Below, in pieces: positions 10,889 to 21,582 of a DNA stretch of 35,056 nt. The first letter of the stretch is position 1. Each line of letters opens with the position of its first letter. Both the position numbers and the translations under genes were made by a program. The stretch covers positions 1 through 35,056 of the forward strand of contig JASVEC010000182.1 of assembly GCA_030770535.1 (NCBI GenBank), in the 5' to 3' direction. This DNA comes from Batkoa obscura (taxonomy: Eukaryota; Entomophthoromycota; Entomophthoromycetes; Entomophthorales; Batkoaceae). The notes under the pieces are model-generated. The model had not been told where the DNA came from and searched no databases. It saw only the letters and a program-made list of their open reading frames with translations.

Positions 10889-10977
10889 TTAGGGGTGTTT
10901 CTTTAGCTTCATCACTATTTCCATATTTTAAACGGAAAACTAGTAAAATTCTTAAATACAAAAATACATTCCCATAT
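10889..10977 (+). mobile_element. MITE copy 4, internally deleted
   Basis: Begins TTAGGGGTGTTTCTTTAG and ends AAAATACATTCCCATAT. The central hairpin bases are missing: TTTTAAACGGAAAA replaces the usual TTTTAAGCGCTATTTGAGCGGAAAA-type core. It is about 89 bp against 105 for full copies. Confidence 0.8.
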
Positions 10978-11055
10978 CTTCTTTTTTTTCACTTCACTTA
11001 CAATATAGAATAAAAAAGGTTTCTACCTGATATCAAAAGTAACGCGATGTCATGA

Positions 11056-11153
11056 AATGGGGATGTTTTTTTCATTACTTTCTCTTCTTTAAGTGTTATT
11101 TGAGGTGAAAGATTATTAATAAAATTATCAAACAAAAAAATACATCCCCGTAT
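11056..11153 (+). mobile_element. MITE copy 5
   Basis: Begins AATGGGGATGTTTTTTTC, with core TTTAAGTGTTATTTGAGGTG, and ends AAATACATCCCCGTAT. More diverged than its neighbours. Confidence 0.82.
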
Positions 11154-11368
11154 CATGCATGGTATCATGATATTAAGTAGAAATTTTTTTACAAAAAACT
11201 AAAAAAATCCTTTCAAAAATTCTATTAGTCTATTTACTTATTTGTGTAACTTTTCCCTGCCTAAAATCTTGGGGGTCACTAAGTTTTAGATAAATAGAAA
11301 GTTTATATATTGGTTAGCTAATTTTAATTATTATGCAATTTTTTAAAAGTTGGACTAAGAAATTTAGC

Positions 11369-11474
11369 ATATGGGGATGTTTTTTTAGCTTCAGCATTTT
11401 TTCCATCTTTTAAGCGCTATTTGAGCGGAAAATTTGTTAGTGAAATTCTTAAAAACAAAAATACATCCCCATAT
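11369..11474 (+). mobile_element. MITE copy 6, near-consensus
   Basis: Both ends are intact: ATATGGGGATGTTTTTTT and AAATACATCCCCATAT. The intact core AAGCGCTATTTGAGCGG can form a CGCT/AGCG stem. It lies about 255 bp downstream of the first regulator's stop codon. Confidence 0.92.
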
Positions 11475-11729
11475 AAAGCTAGAGGTGTAACAATCATTTA
11501 AGAAAAACAAAATTGATTCAATGCTATTACAAAAACTTTAACCAATGAAGACAAAATTAAACCAATCAAGTAACTAATTGATTTTATGAAATGAAATGTA
11601 AAATTAATTCATAATAATAAAGGTTATTTTTCAGGTTATTTCTTTATTATAATTAACTATAATTTTTGATTTGATTTTCAAAAATACTGTTTTTATATAA
11701 ATAAATTATCAAATATGTTAATCTCTTAT

Positions 11730-13640
11730 TTATCCAATAACATTATTGATAGATGTCAAAAACATTTTATCCACCACATAATTGTCCAAATTAATTTTGA
11801 TAAACTCAATTGTACTCTCCGAGTCGCATCTTTCACTTTTCAATTTTGAGTCACAGGCAGCTTTCAATAATCTTAACAATTTGAGTACATAGCCTTTAGC
11901 TTCGAGGATAAATTTTTTACCGAATCCTTGATTTAGTAACCATTCTCCTTCACTAATAAAAGATAAACAAGCATAAATTATATACATAATGGAGTTATAA
12001 TAAGGTCCATCGTATTTGACATGAAACCCAGCATTGGTAGCCATAGCACATCTAGCACAAGCAAAAGCACCACGATTTTTTCCATGTGTTTGTTGAATGT
12101 TATATCGTTTCATTATTAAAAAAAATTCTGATAATGATTCGACCGATTTGTATAAGATCATAGCCTCATTAAGAGGGAATTTTTTGGGTTTCGGGATAAC
12201 TAGGACAGAGGGATAATAAAGATAAATCATTACTAAATGAGCATAAGCGTTTAAATGATATTTGAATGCGTTAGATTGATAATATTTTTGTATTCTTTTC
12301 ATGTTCCTTACTTGATCATTTGACTCCATCCTTTTCACTGTGTCAGATATAGATTTGCTATATATCAATTGAGAGGTTAAATTGGTGAACGCTGTATTAA
12401 ACTTTTCATTTGGTAATTGCAACTCAGAATGAGGTATTTCATGTAGCTTATTCAACCTTGAATACTCCGACTTAACCTTTTGAATATGTGATACAATCTG
12501 CGTGAATGATTCGGTGACTATTTTATCGCTATATATATTTTCAAACTTATTATCCGAAAAAATGCCGCTTATCTCCAAGTCAGTTGGTGAATACGAACTA
12601 TTCAATTGTATACTATTTTTGGCACTTGATAGATTGATTTTTACTGGTTTAAAATTAGCATTAAAGCTTGGCATATTTGGAAACATTGTTAAAGAAGTAT
12701 AATAAAATAATGATAATGAATCCCATAAATTTGCAGCCCTTTTTTTTTCATTGAATTCAGTTTCAGGCTTTTTTACTCCTTTACCATACCACAATTTTCT
12801 TTTATCTTCCTCAGCCATCTCTTTTTCACTCTTATCATATCCCAGCAACTGTGCCATTCTTATAGCTAAACTAAAATATCGTGTGTATGATACTAAATCT
12901 GATTTATAAGCTGAAATAGATGCTAAAAAAAACAAACCAATTATATTTTTAAAGGATGAGTTTGCATATGCTTCCGCCAAACATTCCTTTGCTTTTTTAA
13001 AGTTAATTTTATAAACTTGCTTTGTAAGCATACCATTATTCAAGCCTGTAAAACAGGCTAACAAAGCTAGAAAAGCATAGGAAGACATATCAGGCTCGGT
13101 ATTAATTAATAGAGCATTGACTTCATTACGGGTAAACCACATTTGATATATATCAATATATTTTAAATATATAGTAACTCCAGTTTGTAAAAAAGTATCA
13201 TATCCTGTAGTTGGTTGTTTCAACAAGGTAATTGGCTTAATATAATACGTGATGACTTCTTGATTGTTGATGTTTGTTAGTTCATGCTTATAAGCGTCTA
13301 TCAATAGCTCAATATAATCGTAGTCTTCATAAACGGATGCTGTGTCACGCTTTAACTGATCTAGTATTTGGACACACCAAGCTAGATATTCTAATTAGTA
13401 GTTAATAAGTTTATTATTTGTTTTTACAAAGGCGCTTATTTACTGTGATAGAATGACAACTGCGATAAATTCAAGGCATCTGGTTGTTGTAAACTAGCTA
13501 TTGCCTTCTTTGTATTATATTCTAATTTATCCACGCGGCGCCGCCTCCAGTCCATATCGCTACGTAATTGTGCTGGTTATGAGGGTTAATATACATTAAT
13601 TAAAGAAATAAGTGCATTTACATTTCGATATTGTATTCAT
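11730..13640 (-). CDS. MHR regulator paralogue A, zinc-cluster-less
   Basis: Predicted 602-residue protein from three minus-strand exons: 13622-13640 (19 nt), 13444-13572 (129 nt), 11730-13390. The start MNTISKS is followed by a basic, coiled-coil-like stretch WRRRRVDKLEYN. In zinc-cluster factors such a linker follows the Zn2Cys6 domain; no cysteine cluster is encoded here or visible upstream. From about residue 140 the protein follows the fungal regulator middle homology region: INFKKAKECLAEAYAN, FSLAIRMAQLLGYDKS, LWDSLSLFYYTSLTMF and later YAHLVMIYLYYPSVLV. A C-terminal block NRGAFACARCAM is shared with its paralogues, but the Cys pair is not conserved in all, so it is not a metal site. 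Frame intact. A regulatory or scaffolding role is likely; direct DNA binding is doubtful. Confidence 0.75.
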
Positions 13641-13772
13641 GATGAAGTTGGATTCTAAATAAACTAAAATGAGATATTGAAATTTTTGATTTTATTTTTT
13701 AAAATGCATTGTCAATTCATGCAATTTAAAAAGACACCTATCAAACTTAATAAAAATATAAGAATATGAGAA

Positions 13773-13876
13773 CATGGGAATATATTTTTGTATTGAAGAA
13801 TTTTACTAACAATCTTTTCACCCAAATAGCGCTTAAAAAATGAAAAAAAAGTACTGAAACCAAAGAAACACCCCAT
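13773..13876 (-). mobile_element. MITE copy 7
   Basis: Begins CATGGGAATATATTTTTG, contains GAAGAATTTTACTAACAA and CAAATAGCGCTT, and ends AAACACCCCATA. It sits about 130 bp upstream of the paralogue A start codon, within its presumed promoter. Confidence 0.87.
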
Positions 13877-14551
13877 AGTTTGATTTCAATTTAATTTGTC
13901 ATAATTGTAAATCAAAAAATATTAGCTTGAAATAAAACAGTCACACATACTTTAGATAAAATATATTCATGTATTATTAGTGACTTATAACAATAAGCCT
14001 ATGAAGTATAACCCATTGTATTAAAACACTAACATGTCAATTTCGAGTTAGAAATGCCTCTCTGAAAATTCAAAATTTATGAGCCTTACTATTACAATTG
14101 ACCAGATTATATTATAAACTACTTGGGCATTTGAGCTTGAATTGTATCATAATTAAATTGAAACACTTTTTAAATAATTAAGTTGCGGCCATTACGGCCT
14201 TTTATGACTTTTTGAGGTAATTTTTATAATAAGATTATTTGTATAATTGATTTGTATAGTCAATCCCTATTTTTAGGTTTAATATGCCATATTCTTTCTC
14301 CTTAAATGAGCAGTCCCTTAGGTCTAAAGAGCTACAACAGTTGTAATGTTTGTTTTTATTCTAAGTTTAGTTGAATTTTGTTTAATCATTGCTATCAGAT
14401 TTTCATTTATAGTGATCATTATTTTTTAAAATTGGCAACACGAAGTGGAAGCTAATTTTTTCTTACTTCGTGTTCTAGATAACCCATTAATATTGTTATC
14501 TTTTTGTCCACCCTTAATCAGTTGTTGTATTAATTTATATTATAATTTAAC
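13877..14551. other. AT-rich intergenic stretch
   Basis: No coding signal. It contains an isolated GC-rich palindromic motif, GGCCATTACGGCC, at 14187-14199. Confidence 0.5.
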
Positions 14552-14657
14552 ATATGGGAGTGTTTTTTTTGACTTCATTATTTTTTCCATTTTTTAAGCA
14601 CTATTTAAGCAGAAAATTTGTTAGTAAAATTCTTAAACACAAAAATACATCCCTATA
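14552..14657 (+). mobile_element. MITE copy 8
   Basis: Begins ATATGGGAGTGTTTTTTT and ends AAATACATCCCTATAT. The core AAGCACTATTTAAGCAG has both CpG sites changed to CpA. Confidence 0.9.
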
Positions 14658-15558
14658 TTATAAAATAAAAATCCATAATAATTGAACTTGATTATTTAAT
14701 TTAGCTTTTTGTTTATAAATTAATCTGCCATAATAATAGTACTTTATTTTTATAAAAATGATATTTTTCAGGAGTTCAAAGGAGGAATTGAAGATAGTTA
14801 AATGTACTTATTGAAGCTTGAACAATGAAATGAATGTGTTATAACTGGATTTAAAGGAACTTGCAATGAGGCTTTTCAAAGTATGATAAAGGAATTTTAC
14901 AGTTATATCATAAGAAGTAGAAATAATAAGAGATATTTTATCTATTATTAATGTAATAAAAACAGGTATAAAATTTTAAATATGAGTTTTTTGACTTAAA
15001 GTAGCTTTATTGAGAACAAAACAGTATACTTGGCTGCATTAGTCTCATAATAAAAGTTTTATGGTCTTGGTGAACATTTGCTAACCTATCGGAGTTGATA
15101 CAAATCTCTTGATATTGCTTTACACAAAATATTTGTTTTTTAGTTATAAAAATAGTAATATACAAAGAAATAAATGTAATGGTCACAAAGATAATATCTG
15201 AGACTGAAATACTATAATGGAAGTTTTTTATAAATTAGAACCAAAAATAATGTAATCCTTCTTGTGTTGTAATCAATCTATTAAAATATTTGTAAAAAAT
15301 TGAAAAAACTAATGATAATAGAATCAGCTTTATTTAATGCGATACAAACTAACATAAAAACAAAAATATTTAAACAATTTTTAAAGCATTTATACTTATA
15401 ATAATTGTATAGTACAAGATGTTTTATCAAAAATATGAATTGATGTTATTTTTAAATATATTAAATATATTTTTTAGATTTAACTTTTGAGAATAAGTCT
15501 ATTTAACTTGATACTTATTTAAAAAAATACCTATACTATTCAATACATCAAATAGTAT
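14658..15558. other. AT-rich intergenic stretch
   Basis: About 900 bp between MITE copy 8 and the stop codon of paralogue B. I see no gene, repeat or RNA. Confidence 0.5.
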
Positions 15559-17469
15559 TCATGTAATAATGTCTTTAATAGACATCAATATCATTTCATC
15601 TACTTCAAAACTATTTAAATTCTCTTTGATACATTTGGTTGTATTCTCCGAATCTAACTTTTCACTTTTCAATTTCGAGTCGCAGGCAGTTTTTAACAAC
15701 CTCAGTAGTTTCAATACATAACCTTTAGCCTCAATCATAAACTTCTGTCCAAGCCCTTGGCTTAGAAGCCAGTCTTTCTCACTAATAAAAGCCAAATAAA
15801 CATAAATTATATACATAAGCGGAGTATAATAAGGTGCATCATAATTTACCCGAAACCCATCGTTGCTAGCAAACTCGCATCTAGAACAAGCAAAAGCACC
15901 ACGATTCCTACCATGAGTTTGTTGAATGTTATTTCGCTTCATTATTAAAAAAAATTCTGCTACCGATTGAGCAGACTTGTATAAAACTATAGCTTCATTG
16001 ATATAAAACTTTTTAGGTCTTGGAAACACTAATTAGGAAGGGTAATAAAGGTATATTAGTATTAAGTTACAGAAAGCATTTAAGTGATATTTAAATACAT
16101 TGGATTTATAACATTGTTGGATTGCTTTCATATCTTTTACTTGTTGGTTTAGCTCGATCTTTTTTGTTATTTCAAATAGGGATGGATTGTTTACCAATTG
16201 ACTGGTTAAATTCATTAACACAGTATTAAATTTTTCTTTAGGTAATTGTAATTCATGATGGGGTATTTCATAAACTTTGTCCAATCTTGAATAATTTAGT
16301 TTGATGTTTTGAACATGTGCTGCTATCTCAGCAAACGACTCAGCTGCTATTTTTTCACTGTGTACTTTTTCGAATTCATTATTTAAAAAAACACTGTTTA
16401 TTTCCAAACCAATTGATGGATAAGAGCTATTCACTTCTAAACCATCTTGAATATTTTTTGATAAATCGATTTTTACTGGTTTAAAGTTAACATTAAGCCT
16501 TGGCATATTTGGAAATATCGAAAAAATAGTATAATAAAATAATGATAACGAATTCCATAACTCTATACCCCTTTTCCTTTTTTCGAACTCTACCTCAATC
16601 TCCTCCACTCCTTTAACATATTCTGATTTCCTTTTATTTTCCTCAAGCATCTCCCTTACACTCTTATTATACCCTAATAACTGTGCCATCCTTATAGCTG
16701 AGCTAAAATACCGTAAGCTTACTACTGGTTCCGCTCTATACCCTGAAATAAAGCACATAAACAATATGCCAATCACATTGTCAAATGATGGATTGGCATA
16801 TGCTTCCACTAAGCATTCCTTTGCTTTTTTGAAATGAATTTTATAAATATGATGTGCTAATGTACTATTTTTCAAACATAAAAAATAAGCCAACAAAACC
16901 AATATAGCATGGGAAGACAGATTAGGTTCAGCGTTAGTCAATAAGGCGCTGAATTCTTTACGAGTATACCACATTTGATATGAGTCAATATATTTTAAAT
17001 AAATCTTTAAACCAGATTGTAGAAAGGCTCCATAACCTGTGGCCGGTTGCTTTAGTAAGGTGTCTGGATTGACAAGGTAGACGATATTTTCATTGTTGTT
17101 TATATTTACCAGCTCACGTTTATAAGTATGTATCAATAACTCAATATAATCATAGTCTTCATAAAGAGAAAAAGAGTCATACTTTAGTTGTCTTAATATT
17201 CCGATGCACCAGGCTAAATATCCTTAACTAAAATTAGTATTTATGTTTAATTTTTAAGGATATTCATTTACTATGATATGATGTCAATTGTCCTCCACTC
17301 AAGCTCCTTAGACGCTGTAAATGGGCTATTGTAGACTTTATATTATATTCCAAAGCATCCACGCGATAGCGTCTCTTATCTATCTCACTGCGAGGTTTCC
17401 CTGTGTAATAAAATTTAGCTTATACCGGCTAAAGAAATTATATTATTTACTTTTTGATAGTGTATTCAT
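15559..17469 (-). pseudogene. MHR regulator paralogue B with one in-frame stop
   Basis: Same three-exon plan as A: 17451-17469 (19 nt), 17272-17400 (129 nt), 15559-17222. It starts MNTLSKRKPRSEIDKRRYR, then VDALEYNIKSTIAHLQRL, again a basic coiled-coil linker with no zinc cluster. Exon 3 carries HFKKAKECLVEAYANP, FSSAIRMAQLLGYNKS, LWNSLSLFYYTIFSIFPNMP and NRGAFACSRCEFAS. A TAA at 16033-16035 interrupts LIYLYYPS-LVFPRPKK exactly where A and C have Val; the frame is otherwise open on both sides (603 codons). So this is either a recent pseudogene, a truncated protein of about 450 residues, or a gene rescued by splicing: a GT-AG stretch of 42 nt (16029-16070) would remove the stop in frame. At 42 nt it is shorter than any other intron seen here. 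Confidence 0.7.
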
Positions 17470-18116
17470 GATAAAACTGATTTAAATAAATTGAAATGAA
17501 ACGTTGATTCTTATGAATGTCTATTTTTAAGGTGCATTTAAAATTTTATGCATTTTGGAAATCTGAATTAAATTTGTAGAGGAGAGGAGCATGATTTGTA
17601 ATTTAAGATTGAAATTGAATACACTTTACAGTTATTATAAAAATGGCTTGTTTTCACACCTATATCTATCTCTCTTTCGTCATTGTCTTTTCTCTTGAAA
17701 GATTTCTTACCCTTCTAATATACCACTCCATTTACTAAATGATTTAAAAAAGGCTTGTTTTAACATATAAAGGCATCATTGTCTTTAAAACAAGTTAAAA
17801 ATTTAGAATAAAAGGTGAGCACTTTAACAAAATTAAAGTAAGTAATAGATAGGTGTTAATATTGACTATAACTCAAGAAATGAAAAAATATTAAAAATGT
17901 TATTTTAAACTCAATTAAACGTTATTTATAGCAATGATAGTTACTGTTTTTTATAAACTATCATGTATTATGAATACAAGCAAAAAGGGTAGTAAATAAA
18001 AAATATTCTTATATACATTTAAAAATTAAAAAACATTAATTTGGACATAGCATTATTATAGCTTGTATAAAGAACTGAATGAATATAAATTGCATAAATT
18101 ATTTATAAAGTTAAGT
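17470..18116. other. Intergenic, upstream of paralogue B
   Basis: AT-rich. A loose inverted pair, GGCTTGTTTTAACA and AAACAAGTTAAA, lies near 17750-17800. I looked here for an exon encoding a Zn2Cys6 cluster for paralogue B and saw none. Confidence 0.5.
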
Positions 18117-18215
18117 ATATAGGAATGTATTTTTTTTAAGAATTTTACTAATAATCTTTTCGCCCATGGCGCTTAAAAATTAAAAAAAATTAAAAAATCA
18201 AAAACAACCGCTACA
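18117..18215 (-). mobile_element. MITE copy 9, degraded
   Basis: Begins TATATAGGAATGTATTTTTT, contains TAAGAATTTTACTAATAA and GGCGCTTAAAAA; the right end is barely recognisable. One of the oldest-looking copies. Confidence 0.72.
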
Positions 18216-18356
18216 TGCTCTATTTTTGATTTTGAAAATTCAACATTCAGTTTTTATTTAATATTTTATAAACATTATATAAGATTGTTAGTTAACTATT
18301 TATTACAATTGTTTTTTACATTTTCTAGAATAACGATTTAATTCTATTAGATTCTC

Positions 18357-18462
18357 ATATGGGAGTATTTTTTTTGACTTCATTATTTTTTTCATTTTTT
18401 AAGCGCTATTTGAGCGGAAAGTTTGTTAGTAAAATTCTTAAATACAAAATACATCCCCATAT
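18357..18462 (+). mobile_element. MITE copy 10
   Basis: Begins ATATGGGAGTATTTTTTT and ends AAATACATCCCCATAT, with the intact core AAGCGCTATTTGAGCGG. It ends about 90 bp beyond the stop codon of paralogue C and so may lie in its 3' untranslated region. Confidence 0.92.
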
Positions 18463-18550
18463 CTTATTTTTAAATTTAACTTTTAGCATATTTTAAATAT
18501 TTTTATATTTTGTTGAATAAATCACTATCAATACATTCATTTCCCCCTAT

Positions 18551-20462
18551 TTATCCAATAATACTATTGATAGATTTCAAAAACATTTTATCTACCATAT
18601 AGTTGCCTAGATTCTTTTTAATAAATTGAATTGTGTTTAATGACTCTAATCTTTCACTTTTTGATTCAGAATCAAGAACAGCTTTTAATAGTCTCAACAA
18701 TCTTAGCACATAACACTTTGCTTTAATAATAAATCTTTGTCCAAGCTTTTGAGCCAATAACCAGTTTTCTTTGCTAATAAAAGCTAAATAAACATACACA
18801 ACATGCATAATTGGGGTATAAAAAGGTCCTTCAAAATTAAGATAAAACCCATTGGCACTAGCTAACTCAGACCTAGCACATGCAAAAGCTCCACAGTTCC
18901 TACCATAACTTTGCTGGATGTTATTTTGCTTAATTATTAGATAGAATTCTGCTATCGATTGTGCTAATTTATTTAAAAGTATAGCTTCATTGATAGTAAA
19001 TCTTTTAGGTTTTGGAAACACCAGTACAGAGGGATAGTATAAGTAGATAAGTGTTAAATGAACAAACGAATTCAAGTGGTAGTTAAATGTATTGAACTCA
19101 TAATATTTTTGGATTATTTTTGCCTTTTTTGTTTGCTTCTTTGAATCTATTTTTTTCACTTTATCATATAAAGATGGATTGTAGACTAATTGACTAGTTA
19201 AGTTAGTCAATACAATACTAAATCTTTCTTTAGTTAACTCCAATTCATGTTGAGGTATTTTATCTATAACGTCCTTTCTTAAGTAATTTAGCTTTATTTT
19301 TTGAATATGAGCTATTATCTCAGCGGATGCCTCAGTCACTATTTTTTCACCATAAATCTTTTCAAGTTCACTGCTTGAAAAAGCACCATCTATTTGCGAT
19401 CCGCTCGGTGAGGAAGTATCATTTGCTTGTAAACCATTTTCAACACTTTTTAGTAAATTAATTTCCATTAATTTGAAATTAACATTAAGGTTTGGCATAT
19501 TTGGGTATATTGATAAGTAGGAATAATAAATAAAGGATAGTGATTCCCATAGCCTCATACCCCTCTCTTTTTTCTTAAATTCTATCTTAATTTCTTCTGG
19601 TCTTTTACTATACACCAAATTCCTGCTATATTCCTCAACCATCTCACTCGCACTCTTATTACACCCCAAAGCCTGTGCCATCCTTATAACTAAGCTAAAA
19701 TATTTTGTAACAGATGCCAAATCCGAGATATGAGCTGAAATAAAGCACATGAATAGTATACCAACTACATTACTAAAAGATGGATTGGCATATGCTCGTA
19801 TCAGCCCTTCTTTTGCTTTTTTAAAATTAATTTCATATATATGATGTGCCAACGTGTTGTTTTTTGAACGTGAAAAGTAAGCTAATAAAGTCATAAATCC
19901 ATGGGAACATAGATCTGGGGTATTGTTGGTTAATAAAATATTGACCTCTTTATGAGTATACCATACCTGATGTAAATTGATGTACTTCAAATAGATAGTG
20001 ACACCATTTTCCAGAAAAGTGCCATATCCAGTAGCTGGCTGCTTTAATAAGATGACAGGTTTGATAATGTAGTCGAAGCTACCATTAATGTTAGTATCTT
20101 CTAATTCTTGTTTATAAATATGCACCAATAGCTCAATATAATCATAGTCTTCATAAAGAGAAAAAGTGTCGTGCTTTAGTTGACGTAATATTTCCATGCA
20201 TTTGGCCAGATATTTTTAGACATCAGTTAGTATCTATTTATATTTTTGAAAAGTACTAATTTACTATGATATACTACTAATTGAATTCCATCCAACCTTT
20301 TTAGACGTTCTAAGCGAGTTATTACAGACTTTATATTATATTCCAAAGCATCCACACGATAGCGCCTCTTATCTACCTCACTACGAGGTTTTTCTGTGTA
20401 ATAGAAATTAATTTGTATTAGTTAAATAAACTATCCTATTTACTTGTTAATGGTGCATTCAT
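18551..20462 (-). CDS. MHR regulator paralogue C, lost splice acceptor before exon 3
   Basis: The third tandem copy keeps exon 1 (20444-20462, 19 nt, MNAPLTK), exon 2 (20265-20393, 129 nt, KPRSEVDKRRYRVDALEYN) and an exon-3 equivalent, 18551-20214, whose length equals that of copy B. The bases just before exon 3 are AA instead of the AG found in A and B, and no usable in-frame AG lies nearby. The intact frame then starts at an ATG at 20197 (MEILRQLKHD), giving 548 residues without the basic linker. MHR features remain: INFKKAKEGLIRAYAN, FSLVIRMAQALGCNKS, LWESLSFIYYSYL, LTLIYLYYPSVLVFPKPK. The C-x2-C pair of A and B reads CARS here. It may be expressed in N-terminally shortened form. Confidence 0.65.
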
Positions 20463-20831
20463 GACAAATGAAAATTTACAAATCAAAAAGTAGAGTTTTA
20501 TAGATTTTAGTTTTGAAATGTATCCTTATACAAGTCAAGAAATCTAGTTTAAGTTTATACGAAAAGAAAGCATATTTATGCAAAAGTTGATGGCATTTTG
20601 CTATTAGAATAAAAAGGCTTACTTTTACATAAGAATCAATAATGCCTTTAAAATTAAAAAGACTGAACATTAGAATAGGATATGAGCACTCTAATAATCT
20701 CAAGTGAAATAACCAAACATTACTATAGACTAAAGCTTGAAAAGAAGTTGAAAAAAGAGATAAAATGTATTAAACTTTAAAAATTGTCTTACTTTATTTA
20801 AAAAAAATTGTTTTTTGCTTTAAAGTTTATT
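20463..20831. other. Promoter side of paralogue C
   Basis: AT-rich, with no zinc-cluster exon and no other gene visible. A 75-codon minus-strand frame here lacks family features. Confidence 0.45.
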
Positions 20832-20937
20832 ATATGGGGGTGTTTTTTTTGGCTTCATTACTTTTTCTATCTTTTAAGCGCTATTTGAGTGGAAAAATTG
20901 TTAGCAAAATTCTTAAACACAAAAATACATTCCCATA
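20832..20937 (+). mobile_element. MITE copy 11
   Basis: Begins ATATGGGGGTGTTTTTTT and ends AAATACATTCCCATAC. The core reads AAGCGCTATTTGAGTGG, with one CpG changed to TpG. Confidence 0.9.
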
Positions 20938-21479
20938 CCCTTTTTTTAAAACGTTTGGCATATCACAAAATTAAAAGGGTTCTATTTTTTGCGCTACTTT
21001 TTGAAAGTTTAGCCTAATTGATATACTTTTGGCAAAAACAATCAAGCCAAAAAAATTATAAAAACTAATCAAATTTCAGAAATCAATTAAAAGATGGATT
21101 ACAGTTTTAAAGCAAAGTTTAATAACTTTTTATATCAGCATCAAAAATTTGTGAGTTTTATTTGTGTCATTAATTTTAAACTGTTAATTAGCAAGTTTTC
21201 ATAAAGCTTCAATAAGTATACAATAAGTCATTAAACCTCCCTTTTATTTAAAATTGTAATCTATTTTTTGAATTTAATTGACTTTCTTTCAAAATTTCGT
21301 TTAGTTCTCACAATTTTTAACTCAATTGTTTTGGAAAAAAAGTGTATTAAAAGTCAGCCAAATTCCAACAAAAGTTAGCTTTATTTAAACAAAACTTTAA
21401 GTGTGTCAATTTTAATAATTTAAGGTTTTGTGTATCTTAATCTTTAAATTTGATTAAATTTGCAACGCTTTTCAATAGC
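20938..21479. other. Intergenic, nothing seen
   Basis: AT-rich DNA between MITE copies 11 and 12 with no frame of protein-like composition. Confidence 0.5.
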
Positions 21480-21582
21480 ATATGGGGATGTATCTTTTTG
21501 TTTAAGAACTTCACTAATAGTTTTTCCACTTAGTGTTCAAGAAATGGAAAAAGTATTGAAATAAAAAAAACACCCCCTATAT
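21480..21582 (-). mobile_element. MITE copy 12
   Basis: Begins ATATGGGGATGTATCTTTTT, contains TTTAAGAACTTCACTAAT, and ends AACACCCCCTATAT. The central core has a short deletion (CACTTAGTGTTC). Confidence 0.86.

Noticed and set aside
12058-12066. C-x2-C in the NRGAFACARCAM block as a possible zinc site of the MHR regulators
   Set aside because: The second Cys is Ser in paralogue C and no further Cys pair is nearby, so a metal site is not supported.
14187-14199. GGCCATTACGGCC, identical to an SfiI site used in some cDNA cloning adaptors
   Set aside because: No adaptor sequence flanks it and the surrounding AT-rich DNA is continuous. A chance palindrome is the simpler reading.
20476-20703. 75-codon minus-strand frame upstream of paralogue C, considered as a missing zinc-cluster exon
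   Set aside because: It has only scattered cysteines, no CxxC...C pattern, and ends before the conserved start ATG.
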